Source of the DNA: Stigmatella ashevillena
Lineage (GTDB): Bacteria > Myxococcota > Myxococcia > Myxococcales > Myxococcaceae
Direction of reading: 5' to 3'
Length of the DNA stretch: 64,000 bases
Assembly (NCBI RefSeq): GCF_028368975.1
Contig: NZ_JAQNDM010000002.1
Location: forward strand, 4,706,425-4,770,424
Shown here piece after piece: positions 33,597-41,945 of the stretch (its first letter is position 1; every line of letters begins with the position of its first letter). The notes under the pieces were generated by a model. The model was not told the origin of the DNA. It was given only the letters and a program-made list of their open reading frames with translations, and searched no databases. The position numbers and the translations under genes were made by a program.

Positions 33597-36269
33597 GTGT
33601 CCCTGCCTCTACCTCCATTGCTGCCCCCTCGCTCCACCTCGGGGCCCCCCCGGCCTGGGCAACGGCTCGCGAGCGAGGCCTCCCCCGCTTCCCGGCGCTT
33701 CACCGGGTTGACGCCCGCCATGGTGCTGGTCATCTGTCTGCTGCTGACGGCCGCCTCCACGGCGCTCTTCTCGCTGACGACTCGGGCGGGAGATCTCACT
33801 CGGTTCGAGAACATCACCCGGACGGTCCAGGAGCGGATCTCCTCCCATCTCAACGCGGACGAGGCCCTGCTGCGGGGCACCGCGGGCTTGTTCTCCGCCA
33901 GCGAGCAGGTCACCCACGAGGAGTTCAGCATCTATGTCGAGCGCCTGGACCTGAAGCGGTACGGCCCCGGCATTCGCGAGATCGGCTTCAGCCAACGCAT
34001 CCCCGCGGAGCAGAAGGACGCCACGGTGGCCAGCCTGCGAGGCCTGGGCTTCTCCACCTTCCGCCTCATGCCCGACACGCCCCGCGAGGAGTACCACGCC
34101 ATCACCTACCTGGAGCCGGCCGCCCTTCGTCCCCCGGAGGCGATGGGGTTCGACATGTTCACCGAGCCGGTCCGCCGTGCCGCGATGGAGCGGGCCTGGC
34201 AGACCGGCGCCCCGGCCCTCTCCGGCAAGGTCACGCTGGGACAAGAGACGGAAGCCAGCGGCCAGGAGGGCTTCGTGATGTACGTCCCCGTGTACCAGGG
34301 GCATGCCCTTCCGGAGACCGAACAGAAGCGCTGGCAGCTGCTGGAAGGGTTCGTCTACACCCCCTTTTCCGCCAACGCCCTGTTCTCGGGGCTGTTCACC
34401 CCTCTGCTCCAAACCCGTGTCACCTTCCGCCTCTACGACGGGCAGGAGCCAGTCCCCGAGGCCTTGCTGTATGACTCGGGCGCCACCTTGGAGAAGACCC
34501 ATGCCCGGCCCGTCTTCACGTCTGCCTCCCAGTTCGAGGTGGCCGGCCACCCCTGGACCCTCGCCTTCACCTCTCAGCCTGACTTCGATCACTCGTTGAT
34601 GGCCACCTGGGCTCCGGGCGTGGGAGGGATTGGAACGCTCATGAGCCTGCTGGTGTTCGCCTTCGCGCGATCTCAGCAGAATGCCCGGAAGCGCGCGGAG
34701 GACAACGAGGCGGAGCGGGCCTGGCTGCTGGCGCGCGAGCGGTTGGCCCGCGCCGAGACCGAGGCCCAACGCACCCACTTGCAGGACATCTTCATGCAGG
34801 CCCCAGCGATCATCGCCATCCTGGGGGGCCCTCGGCAGGTCTTCGAGTTCGCCAACACCGCCTGCCAGGAGGTCCTGGGCCACCGCGAGCTGCTGGGCAA
34901 GCCCCTCCACGAAGCGGTCCCTGACCTGAAGCAGCACGGCCCTGCCCTGATCGAGAAGGCCTACCGCACGGGAAGACCCCTCTCCGGCCGGGAGGTGTGC
35001 CTGCCCTTGCGCTACACGCTGGGGGGACGCATCGAGGAGCGGTACTGGGACTTCTTCTTCCAGCCCCGCCGCACCCCGGACGGCGCGGTGGATGGGATGA
35101 TGGTGTTCGCCTTCGAGGTGACCGACCAGCTCCAGGCGCGCCAGGAGGTGGAGCTCAGCCGGGAAGAGGCCCGGCGCAGCGCCGCCCAGCTCCAGGCCAT
35201 CACCGACACGCTGCCCGCGCTCGTGGCCTACCTGGATCTGGCGGAGCGCTACCGCTTCGCGAACCAGGCCTATGAGAGCTGGTTCGGGGTGAAGCCCGAG
35301 GACGTCTTGGGCAAGACGGCAGCGGAGTTCGTCGGGGCGGAGGCCTACGAGGGGGTGAGGCATCAGCTCCGGCAAGCCCTCTCGGGCGAGATCGTCCGGT
35401 ACGAAGTGGAGCTGAAGGTCCGGGGCGGCCGGAAGATCTACATGCAGTCCAACTACCTTCCGGACCGGGACGCCCAGGGGCACGTGCGAGGCATCGTGGT
35501 GCTCGCCCATGACCTGACGGAGCGCAAGAAGGAGGAAGAGATCGTCCGCAACGCCGTGCGCCTGCGCGACGAGTTCCTGTCGGTCGCCAGCCACGAATTG
35601 AAGACCCCGCTCACGCCGCTGAGCCTGAAGCTCCAGGCGCTCGCACGCGCGGTGGAGAACGAGCCCGAGACGCCGTTCACCGTGAAGGTCCGCGCGCACG
35701 TGGAGGCGGGGCGCAAGCAGCTCAACCGGCTGTCGGTCCTCATTGGGGACTTGCTGGATGTGTCGCGGATCAGCTCCGGCCAGATGCGGCTGCGCTGGGA
35801 GCCGGTGGACTTCGCGGCCCTGGTGCGGGACGTGGTGACGCGACTGGAGCCCGAGGCACTCCGGGCCGAGTCTCCCCTGAGCGTTGAGGCGCCCGGGAGC
35901 CTCGCGGGGAGCACGGACCGGCTGCGGTTCGAGCAGGTGGTGGAGAACCTGCTGACGAACGCCATCAAGTACGGCGCGGGCAAACCCATCCACATCGTTC
36001 TGAAGGAAGAGGCGGGGGCCGTGGTGCTGCGCGTGGAGGACCACGGCATCGGCATCGAGCTTGAGCACCAGGAGCGCATCTTCGAGCGATTCGAGCGCGC
36101 CGTCTCGGAGCGCAACTACGGCGGCCTGGGGTTGGGGCTCTACATCACCCGCACCATCGTGGAGCTGCTCGGCGGCACCATCCGCGTGCAGAGCCAGCCC
36201 GGCCAAGGCGCGGCCTTCACCGTGGACCTGCCCCGGGAACCGCCCTCAGGCACGCCCAGCACGGGCTGA
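33597..36269 (+). CDS. CHASE-PAS-PAS sensor histidine kinase
   Basis: An 890-residue membrane kinase. First helix about 42-60, periplasmic CHASE domain about 70-300 (with GIREIGFSQRIPAEQKDA and EPVRRAAMERAW), second helix about 337-358, coiled coil, two PAS domains (about 390-520 and 530-650), HisKA with His666 in SVASHELKTPLTPL, and HATPase with the DHGIGI and GGLGLGLYI boxes. All catalytic residues are present. Start is GTG at 33597; an ATG at 33720 would begin just before the first helix. CHASE domains sense small ligands outside the inner membrane. A piece of this gene is repeated at 40198-40588. It stands at the left edge of the toxin-immunity island, and whether it controls the island is unknown. 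Confidence 0.9.
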   Translation: MSLPLPPLLPPRSTSGPPRPGQRLASEASPASRRFTGLTPAMVLVICLLLTAASTALFSLTTRAGDLTRFENITRTVQERISSHLNADEALLRGTAGLFSASEQVTHEEFSIYVERLDLKRYGPGIREIGFSQRIPAEQKDATVASLRGLGFSTFRLMPDTPREEYHAITYLEPAALRPPEAMGFDMFTEPVRRAAMERAWQTGAPALSGKVTLGQETEASGQEGFVMYVPVYQGHALPETEQKRWQLLEGFVYTPFSANALFSGLFTPLLQTRVTFRLYDGQEPVPEALLYDSGATLEKTHARPVFTSASQFEVAGHPWTLAFTSQPDFDHSLMATWAPGVGGIGTLMSLLVFAFARSQQNARKRAEDNEAERAWLLARERLARAETEAQRTHLQDIFMQAPAIIAILGGPRQVFEFANTACQEVLGHRELLGKPLHEAVPDLKQHGPALIEKAYRTGRPLSGREVCLPLRYTLGGRIEERYWDFFFQPRRTPDGAVDGMMVFAFEVTDQLQARQEVELSREEARRSAAQLQAITDTLPALVAYLDLAERYRFANQAYESWFGVKPEDVLGKTAAEFVGAEAYEGVRHQLRQALSGEIVRYEVELKVRGGRKIYMQSNYLPDRDAQGHVRGIVVLAHDLTERKKEEEIVRNAVRLRDEFLSVASHELKTPLTPLSLKLQALARAVENEPETPFTVKVRAHVEAGRKQLNRLSVLIGDLLDVSRISSGQMRLRWEPVDFAALVRDVVTRLEPEALRAESPLSVEAPGSLAGSTDRLRFEQVVENLLTNAIKYGAGKPIHIVLKEEAGAVVLRVEDHGIGIELEHQERIFERFERAVSERNYGGLGLGLYITRTIVELLGGTIRVQSQPGQGAAFTVDLPREPPSGTPSTG

Positions 36270-36271
36270 AC

Positions 36272-36661
36272 TCACTTTGAATTCTTCTTCATGAGTTCTT
36301 CTGGCAGAGGCGTCCTGAGGAAACGAAATCCTTTTCCATCCCGCTGCGGGATGACTTGAAACCCCTCACCAGCAACCCTGACAAGATCACCGTCGCGAGG
36401 TTTTCCACGGACAAGCCACTCATCTGCTTCTTCTCTCGTCGCGAACGACTGAGAGACGAGCACGGATTCAACTGCGGGTGTGTAGAACTTGCGAAAGAAC
36501 TCGCGGTAGTCCTCTAACTTCTGGGCCGTACGAACGTATAGCAGCGCTACCGCAGCAACCCGGATCGCTTCGTCCTCTGAAGATCCTTCCTGATACTTTC
36601 CATTGATCCCCTTCAGCACATCCAAAACGGCATCAACATCGAAATTGGGATTGTATTTCAT
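36272..36661 (-). CDS. 131-aa-type partner protein, candidate immunity protein
   Basis: A 129-residue protein (131 if the ATG at 36667 is used; the ATG at 36661 has AGGA at better spacing). The first 75 residues are helical (VDAVLDVLKGINGKYQ, AAVALLYVRTAQKLEDY); the rest contains TREEADEWLVRGKPRDGD and GFQVIPQRDGKGFRFLR. No catalytic motif is seen. It starts 8 bp downstream of the frameshifted lipoprotein gene on the same strand, the usual spacing of effector-immunity pairs, so it is a candidate immunity protein; that is inference. Its C-terminal coding part (36316-36437) is repeated at 38450-38572 in a truncated form. Its stop lies three bases from the stop of the convergent kinase gene. Confidence 0.65.
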   Translation of the reverse strand: MKYNPNFDVDAVLDVLKGINGKYQEGSSEDEAIRVAAVALLYVRTAQKLEDYREFFRKFYTPAVESVLVSQSFATREEADEWLVRGKPRDGDLVRVAGEGFQVIPQRDGKGFRFLRTPLPEELMKKNSK

Positions 36662-36674
36662 CGCCATGTCCTAA

Positions 36675-37180
36675 CTAGAAGGCAGCACCAACACCGAGCG
36701 GAACAAGCACCAACCAGCCAAGAGGGCTTACTGCCAGAACAAACGCCACCCCGCCTACGATCACTACCGTCCCAATCGTTATCTCTCCCTTGTGTTCCTT
36801 GATCCATTCAATCGCTCGTTCCATATGTGAGAAACTCAGCCTCTTTTCTCGCTCCCGCAGGGGCTGTTCCTTCTCTTCCTCACACGCAACGAACTGCTCG
36901 CGGCATTTTGTAATGCATGTTTCGTAGTACCACCCGCTCTGCTCTTTGCTGTGGGGCCAGGGGAGCGCTGTTCCCAGCACCTCCCCATACACTCTTCGTG
37001 CTCTTTTTGGCAGTCATGGCCGCCAGCGCCTCCCATTGCAAGCGTGGTTCCTACGCCTTCAGAACTCTCGGAAATGACATAGATTCTCTGCTCTGGCCGC
37101 TGACTGTGAGCACATCCTGCATTCGCCAGCAGCGCAGCCGTCAGCAAAATAACCAGCCCCGTCAGAACAACTGGCCTCAT
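36675..37180 (-). pseudogene. frameshifted Cys-rich lipoprotein, Sit-like effector
   Basis: Two overlapping reading frames make one protein of about 168 residues if a single-base shift near 36952-36967 (a C-rich run) is corrected. Frame 1 starts at 37180 with a lipoprotein signal (LILLTAALLANAGC type lipobox NAGC) and a Cys-containing stretch HDCQKEHEECMGRCWEQ. Frame 2 continues with PHSKEQSGWYYETCITKCRE and ends in a glycine-rich hydrophobic segment, GEITIGTVVIVGGVAFVLAV. The Cys pattern and terminal hydrophobic segment recall lipoproteins seen in myxobacterial polymorphic toxin loci. It may be dead, a sequencing error or a shifted product. The partner gene lies 8 bp downstream. Confidence 0.65.
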
Positions 37181-37310
37181 AGCTTAGCCCTTCTTGCGGC
37201 AACGCCTTATCTTCCTATTCACTTTGGAAGGAGTATATCAGCCCAACACACCGCGAGGCACTGGAAATAAGAACGCCTGACAAAAAGCCCTTTTCGAGGG
37301 CATCTCCCCA

Positions 37311-37402
37311 TAGGATTACGCCCTGTATCCACTTCGGGTTCACCCACAATCGATGTTCGTATCCCCGAGATTGGAATCCGCGAAATCAAATTCATCCCAT
37401 GA
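37311..37402 (+). pseudogene. orphan C-terminal tail of the SitA-like toxin
   Basis: About 29 codons encoding LRPVSTSGSPTIDVRIPEIG plus IREIKFIP and a stop, matching the last residues of the toxin at 40632-41945 with only a few changes. No toxin body precedes it; the region upstream is the minus-strand lipoprotein. The stop overlaps the next ATG exactly as in the intact pair (ATGA). Confidence 0.8.
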
Positions 37403-37728
37403 ATATCCACGACACACTGAAGGGCGCTCAAAGGCGATGGGCCGAGACCTGCGCGAACAGTGATGTCGGCTTGTGGTGGATCGCCGATGATGTCCGCCAG
37501 TTCTGGCCAGGAGCTTCGGAGGACCAGATCCGCCTTGAGACCCTGCGCGCAATTCGTCCTCTTCTGAACGACGGCTCGCTCCGGGCAGTCAACCTCCTAC
37601 CGGGAGGCTCCTATCAGCCGTGGGAAGGCTCCGTTGATGAGCACCTTGCCAGGATCGACGCAGAATGGGCCGCGCTGAAGCGCCCTCCTGACCTCGGCGA
37701 CATCGTCTGGTTCATCGGGACTCGCTGA
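37399..37728 (+). CDS. duplicated immunity protein, left copy
   Basis: 109 residues, 102 identical to the copy at 41942. All seven differences fall within the first 42 residues; residues 43-109 are identical. Marks are VGLWWIADDVRQFWPG, RAIRPLLNDGSLRAVNLLPG and LGDIVWFIGTR, with an overall resemblance to DUF596-type small proteins that is tentative. It keeps the ATGA overlap with a toxin stop, but here only the toxin tail remains, so this is an orphan immunity gene. It would protect the cell against a related toxin delivered by a neighbour. Without a complete upstream gene its expression must come from read-through or a local promoter. Confidence 0.8.
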   Translation: MNIHDTLKGAQRRWAETCANSDVGLWWIADDVRQFWPGASEDQIRLETLRAIRPLLNDGSLRAVNLLPGGSYQPWEGSVDEHLARIDAEWAALKRPPDLGDIVWFIGTR

Positions 37729-37872
37729 ACAACTCCGGCTGTCCGGGATCGTGAACCGTCATGCGTCCCGCCCCGCCGCAAGATAGGCATCCTTTTTTCT
37801 GTCCTCATTCATGGATTGTCGGTGGGGAACTTCGCTGTCACCGCTCGCACAGCATCCATTACAGTCGTGCCG

Positions 37873-38276
37873 TCATACCTCTTCGAACCGCGCCCCCGTA
37901 GCCCCCTTGCGTTCCAAGGCCTCTCTGATCTCGCCTGAAACGATAAGGGCGACTTCCCATCCTTCAGGGCGAAAGACCTTGGCCCTTCCCACCTGGGTTG
38001 GGTCTTGGCAATACGCATGTCACGCACAGATGCGTGGGTCCCCGCCATCTCAGGGAGCCCATCTGCGTGGGTCCAGAGACGAATCTGGGACGCCTTTTCA
38101 TCGGTGCAGCGGATGAGGCGTGTGGCCACGAGAACAAGGTACTGATCCGGCTGGCCCTCGACGTTCACAGGAATCAGTTGGACGTCCTCGGGTGCCTGTT
38201 CCGCGAAAATGCTCGCCACCTGCCAACGACGCGGGAAGGAGACGTCATCGGACAGTTCGAAGAATCGCCGGGACAT
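37873..38276 (-). pseudogene. degenerate Imm11-family immunity gene
   Basis: Begins like the intact gene at 42982 (MSRRFFELSDDVSFPRRW) but jumps after residue 18 to VASIFAEQAPEDVQLIPV, an in-frame loss of 56 codons, and a 5-base insertion near 37993 then shifts the frame, so the conserved end (VFRPEGWEVALIVSGEIREA) is out of frame. An open frame continues to 37809 with meaningless sequence. Two separate lesions show a decayed duplicate. Confidence 0.85.
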
Positions 38277-38285
38277 AGAGACGAC

Positions 38286-38576
38286 TTATCTCGGGCGGCG
38301 CCCAGTGACCACCAGGTTGAGTTCCGTGCCCGGTGTGGCGATTTCCTTGCCCAATACTCGAAGTGCCCATGTCAGCTTTGCCCGGCAGATGGCCATGGTC
38401 CGGCAGTCCGACCTCGCCTTGTACAATCGGGTAAGCAGAGGCCCCATGCGGAGGAACCGGAACCCTTTTCCATCTCGCTGCGGGATGACTTGAAAACCCT
38501 CACCAGCGATTCTGACAAGCTCACCGTCGCGAGGGTTTCCACGGACAATCCACTCATCTGCTTCTTCTCTCGTCAA
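38286..38576 (-). pseudogene. chimeric remnant: partner-protein tail fused to an AHH-type toxin tail
   Basis: A 96-codon open frame joins two unrelated pieces. The first 42 residues (TREEADEWIVRGNPRDGE through GFRFLR) match the C-terminal half of the 36272-36661 protein. The remainder (CRTMAICRAKLTWALRVLGK, then EIATPGTELNLVVTG) looks like the C-terminus of an AHH/HNH-type nuclease toxin of the kind that precedes Imm11 genes in myxobacteria. It lies directly upstream of the degenerate Imm11 copy. The toxin assignment rests on memory of family endings. Confidence 0.6.
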
Positions 38577-38830
38577 TATTCACCGCGCGCCGTGCTCCAC
38601 CGGCTCCGTTGGCCGCTCCCTCTCCTCTTCTCATTCTCAGACGCAGCACGGAATCTTGCCCTCCCTCTTTTTAGGTGCCAACCCGAAGATTACTGCAACT
38701 ACGAAGTCAGAACAGAGCGGTGATGGAGACAACGAGTAGATATCTCTCGCGTCGAGCCTCGGTGCAGTGGCTCGCGGGTGCCCTCCACGCGAATGGGAAG
38801 GGGGTACCCTGCATTGATGCGCGGTTGGGG

Positions 38831-39619
38831 CTACGGTCCTGTGAGTGGTTCGTCCAGGTCCGCGAGGTTCTCCTCAGCGGCCCGGCGGAATCTTGGGACA
38901 ACCTCCACGGCGAGCCAGTCGCGGATCTGCTGGCGTGCCCCTTCGAGATCGCCAGCATCCCGGAGTTCCGACATTCTTGAGAGAGCACTCTCAAGACGGT
39001 CCGCAGCGTCACGGAAGCGCCCCATGATCTGCCTGAGAAGCGCCCCGGCACTCTCAGAACTCACGAGAGCCTCAGCCGTCTTTGCCTCGCTCAAGCCCAC
39101 GTCAGCGGCGGCCTGTCGTAGGAAGGCGCGCATTTCCTCGTTGAGTTCGAGCGATTGCCCTTGCTGGACGCGGTGGAGAAGGACAGGGATCTGTACACGA
39201 CCAGAGAGCTTCGGATCTGCCTGTCCGCTCGCAGCAACCCACTTGAGCCGGGTTGCTTCGCGAAGCTGGGACTCGGCTATCCTCCGGTAGTGCGGAACGA
39301 CCTCAACGGCGAGTACCTCTTCCATCAGCCTGCATGCGCCGTCCAGGTCTCCAGCATCCTGGAGGTCATCCGCCCGGAGTTCAGCCTTGCAGAGACGGTC
39401 CGATCCCTCCCTGATGCGGCGCATGATCTCCCCGAGCAGTGTGGTGGCCGTGGGCACACTGCCTAGAGCGTTCTCCGCATCCTCTGGAGGGATCGCCACT
39501 TCCGAGGCGGACCTTCGCAGGAGGCCGCGCACCTCATCCGTGAGTTCAAGCAGTTCGCCGCGCTCGATCACACGCTGCCCCAGTGCCCGAATGGGTCCCC
39601 AATCAAGCTCAGCGGTCAT
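38831..39619 (-). CDS. tandem DUSAM-domain protein
   Basis: A 262-residue protein with two copies of a roughly 120-residue myxobacterial DUSAM domain: WGPIRALGQRVIERGELLEL...TDEVRGLLRRSASEV and IPVLLHRVQQGQSLELNEEM...RAFLRQAAADVGLS, each followed by an LLxxIMxRxRxxxDRL helix and an AxDLxxARxxxxxxLAVEVVP helix. DUSAM proteins are known only in Myxococcales and have no assigned role. No signal peptide. ATG at 39619 is preferred over GTG at 39634. It follows the Cys-rich lipoprotein by 8 bp on the same strand, which suggests they work as a pair, possibly effector and immunity. Confidence 0.8.
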   Translation of the reverse strand: MTAELDWGPIRALGQRVIERGELLELTDEVRGLLRRSASEVAIPPEDAENALGSVPTATTLLGEIMRRIREGSDRLCKAELRADDLQDAGDLDGACRLMEEVLAVEVVPHYRRIAESQLREATRLKWVAASGQADPKLSGRVQIPVLLHRVQQGQSLELNEEMRAFLRQAAADVGLSEAKTAEALVSSESAGALLRQIMGRFRDAADRLESALSRMSELRDAGDLEGARQQIRDWLAVEVVPRFRRAAEENLADLDEPLTGP

Positions 39620-39627
39620 GGTCTTAC

Positions 39628-40125
39628 CTACCACTGGTCATCCTCTGGGAAGCAGCGATCTCTTGGCCACTGCCCCTGCTGGCCTTCACAGTACCGGAGA
39701 CAGTCAACACAATTCCACGTTCCGACCCACCCCTTATTGATGCACTTGGTGTAGAGACGGCGGCACTCCTTCTTCCAAGCTGGCTCCTTCCGTCCCGCCG
39801 CCTCCAGGACCCGTGCGGCGGCTGCAAGTTGCCCGAGCGCTTCGAGAATCTCCGCCGCTTCCAAAGGGTCAGCGCCGCAACTCTGCACTGGGGTGAGGGG
39901 GTAATTCTGGATACAGCAGCTCATCGAGTTCCAGCAGGCCCCAGCCGCCTGGGCAACGGCGGAAGGTGGATTCGGGGCGGTCATGGAGCGCACGTTCGGG
40001 TTCGTCACGGAAAGCGGCGCGAGAGCACGGACAGAAGTGGTGTGGGAGCCCGTGGAACAGCCTCCCATCAGAGCCGCGAGCATGACCGGCAACCAGAGAG
40101 CAAGGGCTCGATGGGTCGACTTCAT
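39628..40125 (-). CDS. Cys-rich lipoprotein with SitA-locus-type C-terminal domain
   Basis: A 165-residue lipoprotein (168 with the ATG at 40134). Signal sequence ALALWLPVMLAALMGGC with lipobox MGGC. The C-terminal domain has about nine Cys in a pattern I associate with myxobacterial toxin loci: CWNSMSCCIQNYPLTPVQSC, later WKKECRRLYTKCINKGW, CVDCLRYCEGQ. No catalytic motif was recognised. It would be exported and sorted to the outer membrane, and could be exchanged between cells. The DUSAM gene follows at 8 bp. Its 5' end lies 72 bp from the start of the duplicated kinase fragment. Confidence 0.7.
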   Translation of the reverse strand: MKSTHRALALWLPVMLAALMGGCSTGSHTTSVRALAPLSVTNPNVRSMTAPNPPSAVAQAAGACWNSMSCCIQNYPLTPVQSCGADPLEAAEILEALGQLAAAARVLEAAGRKEPAWKKECRRLYTKCINKGWVGTWNCVDCLRYCEGQQGQWPRDRCFPEDDQW

Positions 40126-40197
40126 GGATTCCATGGTAGAGCGGCAGAGGATCGCAGGGCTGGCCACGCCAATAGGAGCCCGTCGTCCAGCGAACTA

Positions 40198-40588
40198 TGT
40201 TCGCCTTCGAGGTGACCGACCAGCTCCAGGCGCGCCAGGAGGTGGAACTCAGCCGGGAAGAGGCCCGGCGCAGCGCCGCCCAGCTCCAGGCCATCACCGA
40301 CACGCTTCCCGCGCTCGTGGCCTACCTGGATCTGGCGGAGCGCTACCTCTTCGCGAACCAGGCCTATGAGAGCTGGTTCGGGGTGAAGCCCGAGGACGTC
40401 TTGGGCAAGACGGCAGCGGAGTTCGTCGGGGCGGAGGCCTCGGCCTGGGGTTGGGGCTCTACATCACCCGCACCATCGTGGAGCTGCTCGGCGGCACCAT
40501 CCGCGTGCAGAGCCAACCCGGCCAAGGCGCGGCCTTCACCGTGGACCTGCCCCGGGAATCGCCCTCAGGCACGCCCAGCACGGGCTGA
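40198..40588 (+). pseudogene. fragment of the CHASE kinase gene, with internal deletion
   Basis: Bases 40198-40440 match 35104-35346 (second PAS domain), then the sequence jumps to match 36122-36268 (end of HATPase and stop). About 775 bases are missing at the join GGCCT/CGGCCT, where both parents carry GGCCT, a short direct homology. The second part is out of frame. It can encode no kinase. It marks the left edge of the right-hand repeat unit. Confidence 0.95.
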
Positions 40589-40631
40589 TCTTCCGATAGA
40601 CTGACGCCCTCCTCAAGCTGAAGGGTGTCTT

Positions 40632-41945
40632 GTGGTGCTTCGTCTTATCCTTGGGGGTCTGCTCTTGACCCTGTCCACCGCTTGCGCTCCCCAGCGCGTG
40701 GTACGCTTCGATACGGGTCAGGGGCTCCCATGGGATTACCAGCCACCTTCCTCAAACAAATCGGCCAAAGTGAGTGCGGACGCATTTGAAGAAGCCTTAG
40801 GGCAGTGGGTGCTGCATGCGCCTCTGAACCTGCGCTCGCCATCTCACGGCTGGTTGTTGCGCACCTCATACTCCAGCAATGATGCGGATACTCGATGGCA
40901 ACGCCTCATGAGTAAGAGCTTTGGCGGCCTCTGCCAGAAAGATCAGCGCGAATCTCACTGCCTGTCGCCGCTCGACGACGTGATGAGCCTGAGTCCACAT
41001 GGCAAGTTGGGATTAGCCCTGAGTCTATCACTCACTCCGATGCGCGAGAGCATCTCCAGAGCGGTGAAGGACAGCCTTTCTCCACAGCTTTTCTACACGG
41101 TGATCACCACAAGCCTCATCGCCTGGGCTGTTTTAGCAGCAAATCCCGAGCCAGTATTCACTAAGGCAGCAGCGATTGTCTCGGCCCTCCTGCTGATCTA
41201 CCTGGGAGTGGAGACCTTCCTCGAGGTGGTGGATGCAACCCGGGAGTTGAAGCGCGCCACCGACAAAGCCTCCACTCCCGAGGAGCTGGAAAAGGCAAGC
41301 AAGCGCTTCGCAGACCGGGTGGGCCCGGAGATCACTCGCACTGCCATTACCGCAGCAACAGTGGCTCTCACCCATGGCATGGCAAGGGGTACAACGTGGA
41401 TCGCCTCTCAACTCTCCATGTTGCCCAGCCTGGCGGAGGCAACGGCGGTGGGAGCCTCGCAAGTGGGAATTCACCTGGCGAACGTGGGACAGGTCCGTGC
41501 GGTGGCCGTTGTAGGAAACACCCTCGTCATCTCCTTGCCTGCAACGGCAGTCGCAATGTCGGTCCAGGATGAGGATGGCGGCAGCCGCGGAAATGCAGCT
41601 CGTCAGCACGGTCACGAGCGGCAGCCCAGCTCACAAACAACGGATACCCGAGCGCTGGTAGAAACCATTGAAACGCTACTGAAGCCTGGTGGACGTCTCA
41701 TTGGAGAGGCGGGTTCCGGTCCGCAGGTCAGAATCGTGAAGGGAAGCATGCATGAGGCACAAGATTTCTTCAGTCGCCTCTCGGCACGAGGTACCCTCAT
41801 GCAAGGGACAACCTACCCTGGCACTCTCATGCGGCTTCACACAGGAGGCACTGTAGGGCTACGCCCTGTATCCACTTCGGGTCCACCCACAATCGATGTT
41901 CGTATCCCCGGGATTGGAATCCGCGAAATCAAATTTATCCCATGA
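40632..41945 (+). CDS. SitA-like polymorphic toxin lipoprotein
   Basis: A 437-residue lipoprotein. Signal LILGGLLLTLSTAC puts Cys18 first in the mature protein, followed by the family opening RVVRFDTGQG. Residues about 140-250 carry two long hydrophobic helices (FYTVITTSLIAWAVLAANPE and AAAIVSALLLIYLGVETFLE), then a conserved region TAITAATVALTHGMARGTTW to about 310. The last 100 residues (LVETIETLLKPGGRLIGEAG to the end) differ in character and are the presumed toxin. This layout matches Sit toxins of Myxococcus, lipoproteins passed between siblings by TraA/TraB-dependent outer-membrane exchange. The toxin activity is not recognised. GTG start with AAGGG six bases upstream. Stop overlaps the immunity ATG (ATGA). 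Confidence 0.82.
   Translation: MVLRLILGGLLLTLSTACAPQRVVRFDTGQGLPWDYQPPSSNKSAKVSADAFEEALGQWVLHAPLNLRSPSHGWLLRTSYSSNDADTRWQRLMSKSFGGLCQKDQRESHCLSPLDDVMSLSPHGKLGLALSLSLTPMRESISRAVKDSLSPQLFYTVITTSLIAWAVLAANPEPVFTKAAAIVSALLLIYLGVETFLEVVDATRELKRATDKASTPEELEKASKRFADRVGPEITRTAITAATVALTHGMARGTTWIASQLSMLPSLAEATAVGASQVGIHLANVGQVRAVAVVGNTLVISLPATAVAMSVQDEDGGSRGNAARQHGHERQPSSQTTDTRALVETIETLLKPGGRLIGEAGSGPQVRIVKGSMHEAQDFFSRLSARGTLMQGTTYPGTLMRLHTGGTVGLRPVSTSGPPTIDVRIPGIGIREIKFIP

Larger units (their letters stand above)
37311..38324. repeat. direct repeat block, left copy (partner 41854-43030)
   Basis: Nearly identical over its length to 41854-43030 in the same orientation. The offset is 4543 bases through the toxin tail and the 109-residue gene. 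In the Imm11 region the left copy lacks 168 bases (42759-42926 of the right copy) and has a 5-base insertion near 37993, so the offset becomes 4706. Confidence 0.9.

Noticed and set aside
40197-40604. 135-codon open frame read as a PAS-domain protein
   Set aside because: It is a kinase fragment joined out of frame to the kinase 3' end, so the second half is meaningless.
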